Shown: positions 36,101-41,699 of the stretch, one piece after another
Numbering within the stretch: the first letter of the stretch is position 1
Layout: each line of letters opens with the position of its first letter
DNA from: Arbacia lixula
Lineage: Eukaryota > Echinodermata > Echinoidea > Arbacioida > Arbaciidae
Length of the DNA: 64,000 bases
NCBI GenBank assembly: GCA_963669155.1
Contig: OZ022581.1
Coordinates: 18,989,480 to 19,053,479 of the forward strand
Reading direction: 5' to 3'
Notes under the pieces: generated by a model
Database searches by the model: none
What the model was told of the DNA's origin: nothing
What the model saw: the letters and a program-made list of their open reading frames with translations, nothing else
Made by a program: the position numbers and the translations under genes

Positions 36101-38558
36101 GGTGACTATCTATAATGTTGACTCCATAATTAGTGGTCAATATGTATGTTGAATCCCTGAATAGTGGTCACTTTAATGTTGACTCCCTAAATGGTCAGTG
36201 GTCACTATCAAGTAGACTCCCTAAATGGTCAGCGGTCACTATCATGTTGACTCCCTAAATGGAATATGGTCCCTATACTATGATGTTGACTCTCTGTTCT
36301 GTTCTTAACTGCCCAAATGGTCAGTAGTCACTATCTTTAATTTTGACCTATGTACATAACGACCACCTGCTTAAAGAGACCACATTTCTTATCTCCCTTG
36401 AGTATGTATGTGATAAATCTTTTTCCTCTTCTCAGCAGCAGATTGCCCCTGCATGCCTGGTGGTGAGTGCAAGGTGAATGAAGACGGCAACACGATGTGC
36501 GTGTGCAAGCCTGGCTTCACCGGAACTCTCTGCGAGAATGGTATGTAAAGGACAAGAAAATGATGGAATATGAAACATTACTATTGATTCAATATCATTA
36601 ATTTTGTCCTCAGAATCACTCTGATATATTGAGTTTGTCCACAGCATGATTACGGTACAAGGAATAATTGAAATCACCCACTGTTGTGTTTCTGGGATAA
36701 AAATCAATGACTTTTTGACAGCATCAGAGTTATTTTGTGTTCCGTTTAGTTAATCTATGTTAAATATGTGTTCTAAGTTAACCCACACTTCTGAATATGG
36801 GCCACAGTCTTAAAATTGTTCTTGATATTTTGTTTTAGGCCATAAGTATTTTTTGATATTTTTCTTTTTCTTTTTACATTGTGTTATTGCTACACAGCCC
36901 GAACAAGCACCAGTCTATGTACTGATGTGGGTCTTGGTTAAGTGAGTGATTCAATCAATCAATGAATCATAAAGGCAAGAGGTCGCTTAATACAATTCTA
37001 TAAGCTGTGTCTGTCCTCTATATACATCATATACAGACATAAACCAAATGCCTTTCTCTCTTTTTTTCACTGATGCAGAGATTCTTATCTTGGATCCGTG
37101 CCTGCCCAACCCCTGCGGCAACAATGGAACATGCCGCCATACCCCCCGTGGTAGCAGCATGGCCTACTCCTGTGACTGTCCCATTGGCTGGACCGGCAAG
37201 CACTGCCAGACAGGTACGCTAGATAGCTTGAAGAGAAAGTCCACCATGAAGTTAAGATGGTTTTAATCAAAGCAAAAACCTCAAAGAAACTTTTAACTGG
37301 TGGTTTGTTGAAAAAATTTTGAATGATAAGAAAGTTATGATTTAATTAATTTTTCATTTTGTGACGTCACATGTGAGATACTCTTCCATATTTTGTTGAT
37401 TCCATAAATCCCTCTTTCACTGGTTCTTGATTAAGGAATAAATTTGTTCCATAAAGATATGTGTGTAAGAACTCAAGAGGAAGCATCCAATGATGTATCA
37501 AATGCACAGCTAAAATGTTATTTATCGTTTGGGGAAAATGAAAATGTAAAAAAAAAATAGTACACAACATATGAAAAAGCATTTCGCACGTGAAGTCACA
37601 AAATTACACTTTTAAAAATGCATTAATTTCTTATATCCTTTGACAGATTTTTGTCAAATCTTCACAAAATGTCTATTTTAAGATTTTGCTTTTATTAAAC
37701 CAACCCAATTTAAGGGTGGACTTTCCTTTAAGGCTGGGTTCACGAGCAATCGGTTTGCCGCGGCTGTTCAAAGTCTGCTATTTGATGCCAATGTGCTTTG
37801 TCTGCACTAGCAATCAGATCGTGGCAGCCGCATTTAGCAGTGTGCACATGGCAAAGTGGCCTGTTCCTTTGTGGGAGGTAAACCGTAAGAAACCATGTGA
37901 CTGCATGGCCTGCTGGGAGATGACAGACATTGGTGGCAGCAAACAGCTTTTGTGTGAGCGTACCTATTAGTTTACTTACAAATAAACGACTGCCGTTAAA
38001 CTATATGGTTTCACCTTTCATTTTACGACGACCAGACCATCACTTATGACCTATGACATGATTCTCATTTTTATCTGGTTTCCCATCTCCAGCTTTCCTG
38101 CAATATTGTAGTTATGATCAGACCATGACCTCTGACCTGTATCACTTTCCCCATCCCCACCTTCCGTGAAACATAGTGATGACCAGACCATGGCCTATGA
38201 TCTTTGACATGATTCTTATGTGTGTCTATCTAGTTTCCCATCTCCAGCTTTCCTGCAGTATTGTAGTGATGACCAGACCGTGACCTCTGACCTATGACGT
38301 CATCCTCATGTTTATGTATCTCTCTCCCCATCTCCAGCTTCCCTGCAGGGACTCGGCAACGACCAGACCAAGATGACCCATGAGTTGGAGAGCGTCCTGA
38401 AGCATCAGACCTGGCTATCCGTGGCCTTCCTCACCGGCTGCTTCGTGCTCATCATCTCCGTCATCCTCCTGATCGTTGGCCTGGCCTGCCTCATCCCCCG
38501 CTACCGGACAATACGCACCGGCAAGGCAGCGCTCGATGAGGTCACCCTCGTCCAGTAA
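50..38558 (+). CDS. Giant EGF/HYR (hyalin-repeat) type I membrane protein, 5'-partial, 34 exons in window
   Basis: The 34 exons I could delimit by GT-AG sites and frame total 7,487 nt, about 2,490 residues. Order: EGF x4, HYR x25, a truncated EGF-like exon, a 45-nt RRRR micro-exon, EGF x2, then a TM exon with the stop. The start codon and signal peptide lie upstream of the window. HYR domains (about 82-87 residues, two conserved Cys, motifs like NCP.DI, TW.EPTA.D, PGD.F..G, YTF.D.AGN, C.F.VTV) have an immunoglobulin-like fold and are known from sea-urchin hyalin and other adhesion/matrix proteins. I infer an extracellular adhesion or matrix-binding receptor anchored by one C-terminal helix with a tail of about 19 residues. 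All internal introns are phase 1. I do not recognise a specific named orthologue, so no symbol is given. Domain calls are firm; joining all exons into one transcript is inference from frame, strand and order. Confidence 0.88.
185..1051 (+). repeat. Intron with degenerate tandem repeats carrying EGF-exon-like heads
   Basis: Four segments (about 393-420, 524-552, 713-740, 791-820) share the pattern atccttgc-n-aa-tggagga-atg, which translates as PCxNGG, the start of an EGF domain. The first follows a usable acceptor (gcttttcag). Each soon meets stops, so none is counted as coding. Between them, text of the type gtgaatctgtgtat-atctctgacca recurs. Confidence 0.55.
1052..1207 (+). CDS. EGF exon 2
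   Basis: Acceptor ccacttag, donor G|GTCAGT. EGF domain with [14 protein letters not shown] and [12 protein letters not shown]. The loop between Cys 3 and Cys 4 is long and Ser/Thr-rich. Phase 1-1, 156 nt. Confidence 0.9.
1560..1706 (+). CDS. EGF exon 3
   Basis: Acceptor gtccctcag, donor A|GTAAGT. EGF domain with [12 protein letters not shown] and [12 protein letters not shown]. The doubled Cys at the end (ECCE) adds a seventh Cys. Phase 1-1, 147 nt. Confidence 0.9.
1707..2676 (+). other. Intron, AT-rich, imperfect repeat pair
   Basis: No gene seen. Two stretches about 120 bp apart (from about 2261 and 2381) share gagacct, atatctg-aaca and acatatttgtgtatg, suggesting an old tandem duplication. 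Confidence 0.5.
2677..2796 (+). CDS. EGF exon 4
   Basis: Acceptor tctgtgcag, donor G|GTAGGT. Compact EGF domain with [14 protein letters not shown] and [12 protein letters not shown]. Phase 1-1, 120 nt. It is the last EGF before the HYR array. Confidence 0.92.
2797..3622 (+). other. Intron, AT-rich, nothing recognised
   Basis: Separates the last N-terminal EGF from the first HYR. No convincing ORF, RNA or repeat unit found by eye. Confidence 0.5.
3623..3868 (+). CDS. HYR exon 1
   Basis: Acceptor aatcttcag, donor G|GTAGGA. The most divergent HYR of the array: it starts [14 protein letters not shown] and has SWATPTVTD instead of TWxEPTAxD, and ends CTFVFSVI. Phase 1-1, 246 nt. Confidence 0.92.
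4190..4438 (+). CDS. HYR exon 2
   Basis: Acceptor catcccag, donor G|GTAAGT. Core motifs [40 protein letters not shown]. 249 nt, phase 1-1. Confidence 0.95.
4858..5109 (+). CDS. HYR exon 3
   Basis: Acceptor ttcatcag preceded by a C-run; donor G|GTGAGT. Core motifs [39 protein letters not shown]. 252 nt, phase 1-1. Confidence 0.95.
5861..6115 (+). CDS. HYR exon 4
   Basis: Acceptor acattccag, donor G|GTATGT. Core motifs [39 protein letters not shown]. 255 nt, phase 1-1. Confidence 0.95.
6693..6944 (+). CDS. HYR exon 5
   Basis: Acceptor tcccatag, donor G|GTAAGC. Core motifs [18 protein letters not shown] (Pro in place of the usual Glu), [21 protein letters not shown]. 252 nt, phase 1-1. Confidence 0.95.
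7637..7888 (+). CDS. HYR exon 6
   Basis: Acceptor cttcctgcag, donor G|GTGAGT. Begins [44 protein letters not shown]. 252 nt, phase 1-1. Confidence 0.95.
8439..8681 (+). CDS. HYR exon 7
   Basis: Acceptor catcgacag, donor A|GTAAGT. The shortest HYR (243 nt): the segment after TWNEPTAS lacks the usual D-x-SG, reading [27 protein letters not shown]. Phase 1-1; GC-rich against its introns. Confidence 0.95.
8967..8988 (+). repeat. Poly-C run
   Basis: An uninterrupted run of about 22 C in the intron between HYR exons 7 and 8, giving poly-G on the other strand. Confidence 0.9.
9564..9815 (+). CDS. HYR exon 8
   Basis: Acceptor ttcttgcag, donor G|GTAAGG. Core [42 protein letters not shown]. 252 nt, phase 1-1. 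Confidence 0.95.
10149..10310. mobile_element. Foldback MITE-like repeat, family A
   Basis: The ends are imperfect inverted repeats: atatatgggaaagctgtccc at the left and ggacgacttttccttatata at the right, with cacaatgcac / gtgcatcaca inside. Related copies at 40746-40898 and 62911-63075. No coding capacity. Confidence 0.55.
10532..10783 (+). CDS. HYR exon 9
   Basis: Acceptor ctctttcag, donor G|GTAGGC. Core [42 protein letters not shown]. 252 nt, phase 1-1. Confidence 0.95.
11340..11594 (+). CDS. HYR exon 10
   Basis: Acceptor tcctctag, donor A|GTAAGT. Core [20 protein letters not shown] (PTA replaced by PRA), [21 protein letters not shown]. 255 nt, phase 1-1. A short (AT)n run follows the donor at about 11621-11640. 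Confidence 0.95.
12247..12501 (+). CDS. HYR exon 11
   Basis: Acceptor acctctctag, donor C|GTGAGT. Core [42 protein letters not shown]. 255 nt, phase 1-1. Confidence 0.95.
13024..13284 (+). CDS. HYR exon 12
   Basis: Acceptor gtttaacag, donor G|GTAAGT. The longest HYR (261 nt), with [32 protein letters not shown] and an extra residue in [12 protein letters not shown]. Phase 1-1. Confidence 0.95.
13828..13944. repeat. Long imperfect hairpin (foldback)
   Basis: Left arm tttaatctgtaagcactagg is answered by the exact complement cctagtgcttacagattaaa at the right end, with further partial pairing inward (cacacaat / attgtgtg). It lies in the intron between HYR exons 12 and 13. Could be a MITE or a hairpin RNA precursor; nothing shows expression. 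Confidence 0.6.
14603..14860 (+). CDS. HYR exon 13
   Basis: Acceptor accattgtag, donor [52 protein letters not shown]. The DETSAV stretch links it to the homogenised group that starts with HYR exon 14. 258 nt. Confidence 0.95.
15747..15865. repeat. Foldback made of SINE tail sequence
   Basis: Arms of about 43-45 nt flank a 31-nt loop: aaggatagcgtgctcc on the left pairs with ggagcacgctatcctt on the right. The loop and right arm match the 3' part of the SINE at 55800-55900. Confidence 0.7.
16168..16422 (+). CDS. HYR exon 14 (homogenised subgroup)
   Basis: Acceptor ataacacag, donor T|GTAAGT. First of seven near-identical HYRs sharing [33 protein letters not shown] and [13 protein letters not shown]. 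It begins ITTDNTAP, unlike the SAPTDNTAP head of most copies. 255 nt, phase 1-1. Confidence 0.95.
17346..17603 (+). CDS. HYR exon 15 (homogenised subgroup)
   Basis: Acceptor tctgtacag, donor G|GTAAGA. Near-identical to HYR exon 14 in the core; head [14 protein letters not shown]. With its following intron it forms the first unit of a tandem exon+intron duplication. 258 nt. Confidence 0.95.
17954..18211 (+). CDS. HYR exon 16 (homogenised subgroup)
   Basis: Acceptor ctccatag, donor T|GTAAGT. Near-identical to exon 15; its downstream intron closely matches intron 15, showing that the whole unit of about 610 bp was copied. 258 nt, phase 1-1. Confidence 0.95.
18565..18822 (+). CDS. HYR exon 17 (homogenised subgroup)
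   Basis: Acceptor ccatatag, donor G|GTAAGA. Same group; VGAGVT instead of VSAGVT. Its downstream intron departs from introns 15 and 16 soon after the donor, marking the end of the duplicated block. 258 nt. Confidence 0.95.
19660..19757 (+). repeat. (CCT)n / TC-rich microsatellite
   Basis: Pure CCT triplets with a few interruptions at the end of a C/T-rich stretch (from about 19500), directly upstream of the acceptor of HYR exon 18, where it extends the polypyrimidine tract. Confidence 0.9.
19778..20032 (+). CDS. HYR exon 18
   Basis: Acceptor cactgcag, donor G|GTAACC. Not part of the homogenised group: [52 protein letters not shown]. It separates two blocks of near-identical HYRs. A (CCT)n microsatellite lies just upstream. 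255 nt. Confidence 0.95.
20748..21005 (+). CDS. HYR exon 19 (homogenised subgroup)
   Basis: Acceptor ccctacag, donor T|GTAAGT. Near-identical to exons 14-17; head [14 protein letters not shown]. The first intron bases resemble those after exon 14. 258 nt, phase 1-1. Confidence 0.95.
21310..21567 (+). CDS. HYR exon 20 (homogenised subgroup)
   Basis: Acceptor tttttatag, donor G|GTAAGT. The most diverged member of the group ([25 protein letters not shown]). 258 nt, phase 1-1. Confidence 0.95.
22297..22554 (+). CDS. HYR exon 21 (homogenised subgroup)
   Basis: Acceptor ctgtttcag, donor G|GTAAGT. Near-identical group member with CPDDI as in exon 14 and STLVSYTF near the end. 258 nt, phase 1-1. 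Confidence 0.95.
22555..23700 (+). other. Intron between HYR exons 21 and 22, nothing recognised
   Basis: Two overlapping open frames of 101 and 69 codons occur at 22974-23418, but neither shows a family motif. The sequence is less AT-rich than other introns here and could be an old repeat. Confidence 0.4.
23701..23949 (+). CDS. HYR exon 22
   Basis: Acceptor atgtccctag, donor A|GTAAGA. Short head [14 protein letters not shown] without the usual acidic DTT/DNT linker; [37 protein letters not shown]. 249 nt, phase 1-1. Confidence 0.93.
23998..24400 (+). repeat. Tandem repeat of about 102-109 bp, three clear copies plus a degenerate one
   Basis: Copies begin near 24087, 24196 and 24298 with ccatgcat-gaagcag; shared internal text includes gtttaca-cacctgtcaagt and agacagagattgtg. 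A shorter relative starts near 23998. Confidence 0.8.
24844..25095 (+). CDS. HYR exon 23
   Basis: Acceptor ctccccag, donor [57 protein letters not shown]. 252 nt, phase 1-1. Confidence 0.95.
25096..26390 (+). other. Intron between HYR exons 23 and 24
   Basis: AT-rich. Contains a 99-codon open frame at 25590-25889 with no recognised motif, and a palindromic MITE at 26195-26298. Confidence 0.5.
26195..26298. mobile_element. Small palindromic MITE (104 bp)
   Basis: Termini ggggccatattcatgaaaac and gttttcatgaaaatggcccc are near-perfect inverted repeats, extended by cttac / gtaag. No coding capacity. Similar in style to the copies at 61083 and 61344. Confidence 0.75.
26391..26636 (+). CDS. HYR exon 24
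   Basis: Acceptor tacaactag, donor [56 protein letters not shown]. 246 nt, phase 1-1. Confidence 0.95.
27224..27392. mobile_element. Palindromic MITE (169 bp)
   Basis: TIRs ggagggcgttt at the left and aaaacgccctcc at the right. Near the left end is a second palindrome (ttgtcagcactgacca / tggtcagtgctgacaa). No obvious target duplication by eye. Confidence 0.75.
28715..28969 (+). CDS. HYR exon 25 (last HYR)
   Basis: Acceptor tacctcag, donor [22 protein letters not shown] followed by an acidic stretch [45 protein letters not shown]. 255 nt, phase 1-1. Confidence 0.95.
28970..30726 (+). other. Intron after the last HYR exon, nothing recognised
   Basis: 1.76 kb, AT-rich, with a C-rich patch just after the donor (about 29010-29060) and scattered short ORFs without family motifs. 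Confidence 0.5.
30727..30807 (+). CDS. Truncated EGF-like exon
   Basis: Acceptor accattcag, donor G|GTGCGC; 81 nt, phase 1-1. It encodes [13 protein letters not shown] then YLCLP: the first four EGF cysteines without the fifth and sixth. The missing half is not seen in the following 5.2-kb intron, so this is either a half-domain or joined to a small exon I did not find. The donor is weaker than those of the HYR exons. Confidence 0.7.
30808..35973 (+). other. 5.2-kb intron holding the minisatellite
   Basis: Outside the polypyrimidine block I see no exon, RNA gene or element that I can name. An exon completing the truncated EGF at 30727-30807 would have to lie here. Confidence 0.5.
31605..33360 (+). 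repeat. Polypyrimidine minisatellite (C/T-rich on + strand)
   Basis: From about 31978 to 33280 it is a tandem array built from two 28-bp modules, one containing cccttcccatctctccctat and the other ending ctccctc, often with a 12-bp ttccactccctc spacer, in repeating combinations. The flanks are also strongly C/T-rich. Long open frames on both strands arise only because the units lack stops. Confidence 0.95.
35974..36018 (+). CDS. 45-nt micro-exon with RRRR convertase-type site
   Basis: Acceptor catcttgcag, donor G|GTAAGT, phase 1-1. It encodes [15 protein letters not shown]. The four consecutive arginines match the R-X-K/R-R consensus of furin-type proprotein convertases and sit between the HYR array and the juxtamembrane EGFs, a position suited to ectodomain release. 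Short length makes the exon call less certain than its neighbours, but both splice sites and the frame agree. Confidence 0.72.
36019..36350 (+). repeat. Tandem repeat of about 35-43 bp starting at a splice donor
   Basis: Roughly eight imperfect copies of atgttgactccctaaatggt followed by cagtggtcactatc. The first copy's gtaagtggtcact is itself the donor of the RRRR micro-exon. Confidence 0.8.
36436..36540 (+). CDS. EGF exon 6 (juxtamembrane)
   Basis: The acceptor lies in ctcagcagcag, a tandem NAG series that could add or remove one residue at a time. Donor G|GTATGT. A complete six-cysteine [13 protein letters not shown], then [13 protein letters not shown]. 105 nt, phase 1-1. Confidence 0.88.
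37079..37213 (+). CDS. EGF exon 7 (juxtamembrane)
   Basis: Acceptor ctgatgcag, donor G|GTACGC. EGF domain with [14 protein letters not shown] and [12 protein letters not shown]. 135 nt, phase 1-1. A MITE-like repeat begins about 20 bp after the donor. Confidence 0.93.
37231..37730. mobile_element. MITE-like element, family B (about 500 bp)
   Basis: Ends agaaagtccacc and ggtggactttcct are inverted repeats. The interior shares text with 39733-40180 (gatgtatcaaatgcacag, tcctttgacagattttt). It starts about 20 bp after the donor of EGF exon 7. Confidence 0.65.
38029..38337 (+). repeat. Tandem copies of the last exon's acceptor and first bases
   Basis: Three to four copies of cccatctccagctttcctgc followed by a diverged stretch and gatgaccagacc-tgacctctgacc. 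The real exon starts tctccag|cttccctgcag and continues acgaccagaccaagatgacc. Two copies retain a usable-looking ctccag acceptor. Confidence 0.8.
38338..38558 (+). CDS. Last exon: stalk, transmembrane helix, short tail, stop
   Basis: Acceptor catctccag. About 29 polar residues (including [20 protein letters not shown]) lead into a hydrophobic helix, about [20 protein letters not shown], then basic RYRTIRTGK and the end LDEVTLVQ before TAA at 38556-38558. The positive-inside rule agrees with a type I topology. I see no kinase, ITAM or clear PDZ-ligand motif in the tail. Confidence 0.92.
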
Positions 38559-40745
38559 CCTTGAGGGCGCCCTCCGCTGAATTATTTCTGTGCGTCGATG
38601 AGCGGGATTGAATCTTCTTTGTACAGACTTTCCTTGATTGGGAGTGTTTTCACAGACTGAAGAGAAAGAGAAATGAAGTAGTACAGTGTAATAGCTGTAC
38701 CTGTTGCATCAGGAGGATTATTTACAGATTTCGTGTGTGATTCTGGTAGCTTTCTTTTTAAACTGATGCACAAAATGAAATTTCATGTGATACCAAAATA
38801 CACATACATGATTTGCATTCTTCTTGTGTTGCAGTGGTAAAGATGATGATGTAGTTTGTGAGGGAAGTTTTCTGCAGTTTAGTGATGAAAGGTTTTTGGT
38901 GTATTTGGGCAAATTGTGAATTTCCAAATGTGTCGATGGAATGACAGGTAGTCTGTATGATGCGGGTTATCATCCTTATTATGCATTTTATTTGCATATT
39001 TATATAACATAGAAAGTGTTCTTTTTCTACTTACAGTGCACAACTAATTTTTTCTTAGATTTTCTTAATTCTTGTCTAGTGGTTAGATATCATATACTAT
39101 ACATTCTTCGTATAGATTTTCTTGAAAACGTAATTGCATAAACCTTTTTACGTTGTATTACTTTATGATTTAGTGAGTGATTTGACGTTATCACTATACC
39201 TTGCAACTGTTAAAACAACTGAAATTGTAGGCTCTTGTAGGAGTTTTGCTTGATACTTTCTATCTAGAAGCTGCTTCTAGCATGACTCTCCAAGCACCAT
39301 GGCTGCTCTATCAATGGAGATTTGTATGTCAGTCAAATGGTATTTCATTGCTTACATATTATACATATAGCATGTCGCGGCCCAGTCATGTAAGTCACCC
39401 TACATGTCTCGTTTTATTTGCTTCATACAGCTTAATATTTTTCTTATCCCTATGTTATTAAAAAATGTCATGTATCTTACAATATGCAGCTTTTCATGTT
39501 TTAAATCAAATTATCATGATTCAAAGAATCAGATGTATTTTCAAATTTGAAATTTGACATGTCAAATAATTTTTGGTAGGATCTTGCATGTGTTGTGTGC
39601 TACACTTCTTTTCTGTAATATTTGCACTATATGTCTTGATTAAAGGTAGTCTGACAGATTTATTTGTCCTTGGACCTAACGTCAATGAAATCTCAAAGTC
39701 TGTGTGGGTATTTTCTTTTCCAACTCTTGTATTAAAGGTGTGGTTCACCCTGAAATTAAGTTCAGAAACATATTAGTGAAGGTGTGATGAAAATCCATCA
39801 AAGGAAAGGAAAGTTATGATCTTTTGAAATTCAAATTTGTGATCACGTGGGAGGTGGTCTTCCATTTTTTGTGTGCTGTATGGTTTCATAAAATGCTGTT
39901 TTTCCATAGAGGTATGTGTGTAAAAACATTTTTCGAATGATGTATCAAATGCACAGGTAAAATGATACATATCATTTTGAGAAAATAGACATTTTTTCAA
40001 AAGAAATTGTACATAACTTTATGGGATAGCACATTGCACGTGACGTCACCAAATCAAAACTTTAAAACAGAATTTTCTCATCCTTTGACAGATTTTCGTC
40101 AAACCTTCACTATTATGTTACTGTCATGTTTCTGCTTTTATTTAAACAAAATTATTTTTTTCAGGGTGAACTATCCCTCTAACCCTTTGAGTGTGAGGTT
40201 GCCCATAATGTGAAAATGTGAGATCAAGGAGAAGAGAAGGAGGAGAAAGAGAGGAAGAGGGGTTTCTAAGGTGTTTGAACTCTCGCACATTCTGTCATAC
40301 ACACAATCCCATTAAGGGAAGGAAAACGGAGAAATGTAGAAGAGAGATAGAGGAAATGAGAGTAAAAAAGAGATTAAATGGAGTAAACATACACTATTAG
40401 AAGAGAAAAGGAAATGGGAGAAGTGAAAAAATGAGGAAGGCCAAGAGAAATTGGGAAATAGAGAAGAGAGGAAATTATATTTTAAAAAGGGCATTTAAAA
40501 GAGGGAGAGATAGTGAATAGAGGGATGCAGAAAGGGAGGGAAAGAAGAGAACAGGTAAAATGTATCAAGGCACATACACACTACAAAAACACGCACAAAC
40601 CCATTAAATATTAAATGCTCTGACATACACATGGCAGTGTTTTGAAATAATTATAAACTATGCAACAGTAAAATCTTAAATATGAAATTAGAGTTTACTT
40701 TTGTGAAGATATGCACAATGAATTCTCCATGTTGCATTTATTATG
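38559..40745 (+). other. Probable 3' UTR, then intergenic DNA
   Basis: Follows the TAA of the HYR gene. I see no canonical AATAAA soon after the stop; ATTAAA occurs near 39458 and 39640. Contains the family B element at 39733-40180 and a purine-rich stretch at about 40215-40560. Confidence 0.45.
39733..40180. mobile_element. MITE-like element, family B, second copy
   Basis: Ends gttcaccctgaaa and tttcagggtgaac are inverted repeats; the interior matches the copy at 37231-37730 in several blocks, including a gtgacgtcac segment. Confidence 0.65.
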
Positions 40746-40898
40746 AGAAAATCGACCCATATATGCATCGCACAGAGATATGGGAATTTGTAGTCATGTC
40801 CACTTCCGGTTTCGTACACTAGCAAATAAGATTGGAAGCAGACATGACTCCAAACAAAATTTGAATGCGGCTATGCGGTGCATTATGGGTCGACTTTC
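40746..40898. mobile_element. Foldback MITE-like repeat, family A
   Basis: Left end gaaaatcgacccatatatgc is answered by gcattatgggtcgactttc at the right; inner segments gcatcgcacag / ctatgcggtgc also pair. About 153 bp. Confidence 0.65.
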
Positions 40899-41009
40899 GA
40901 CCCTTCTGGACATTGAACCCTGGTTCATACGAAGTAAACCCGCAGAGGTGGAATATTCAACCCTTGTCGAGATTGGGGTGCTTAACGCAAAACACCTTTA
41001 TTTCTTAGA

Positions 41010-41625
41010 GTATAGGAGATTGCAATCAAGCAAGTCATAAAGGTCCGATAGGTAGGAGATTGCATTCAAGCAAGTCATATAGGTCTGGTAAGTAGGAGAT
41101 TGCATTCAAGCAAGTCATATAGGTCTGATAGGTAGGAGATTGTATTCAAGCAAGTCATATAGGTCCGATGGGTAGGACATTCCATTCAAGCAAGTCATAT
41201 AGGTCTGATAGGTAGGGGATTACATTCACGCAAGTTATATAGGTCCGATGGATAGGACATCCCATTCAAGCAAGTCATACAAGTCCGATAGGTAGGAGAT
41301 TGCATTCAAGCAAGTCTTATAGGTCCGATAGGTAGGAGATTGCATTCAAGCAAGTCATATAGGTCCGATAGGTAGGAGATTGCATTCAAGCAAGTCATAT
41401 AGGTCTGATAGGTAGGGGATTACATCCACGCAAGTTATATAGGTCCGATGGATAGGACATCCCATTCAAGCAAGTCATACAAGTCCGATAGGTAGGAGAT
41501 TGCATTCAAGCAAGTCTTATAGGTCCGATAGGTAGGAGATTGCATTCAAGCAAGTCATATAGGTCCGATAGGTAGGAGATTGCATTCAAGCAAGTCATAT
41601 CTAGGTCCGATAGGTAGGAGGTTCA
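41010..41625 (+). repeat. 40-bp minisatellite with a 200-bp higher-order repeat
   Basis: About 15 copies of the 40-bp unit that combines aggtccgataggtaggagat and tgcattcaagcaagtcatat. Variant units (ggggattacat-cacgcaagtt and gatggataggacatccc) recur at exactly 200-bp spacing (about 41203 and 41403), so five-unit blocks were duplicated. Confidence 0.93.
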
Positions 41626-41699
41626 TGTAGCAAGTGAACATGAAAAGTGCGCTTTATTAGAGTCGATCAACCCGACCGTTTTTAAATATTTCTTATTCC

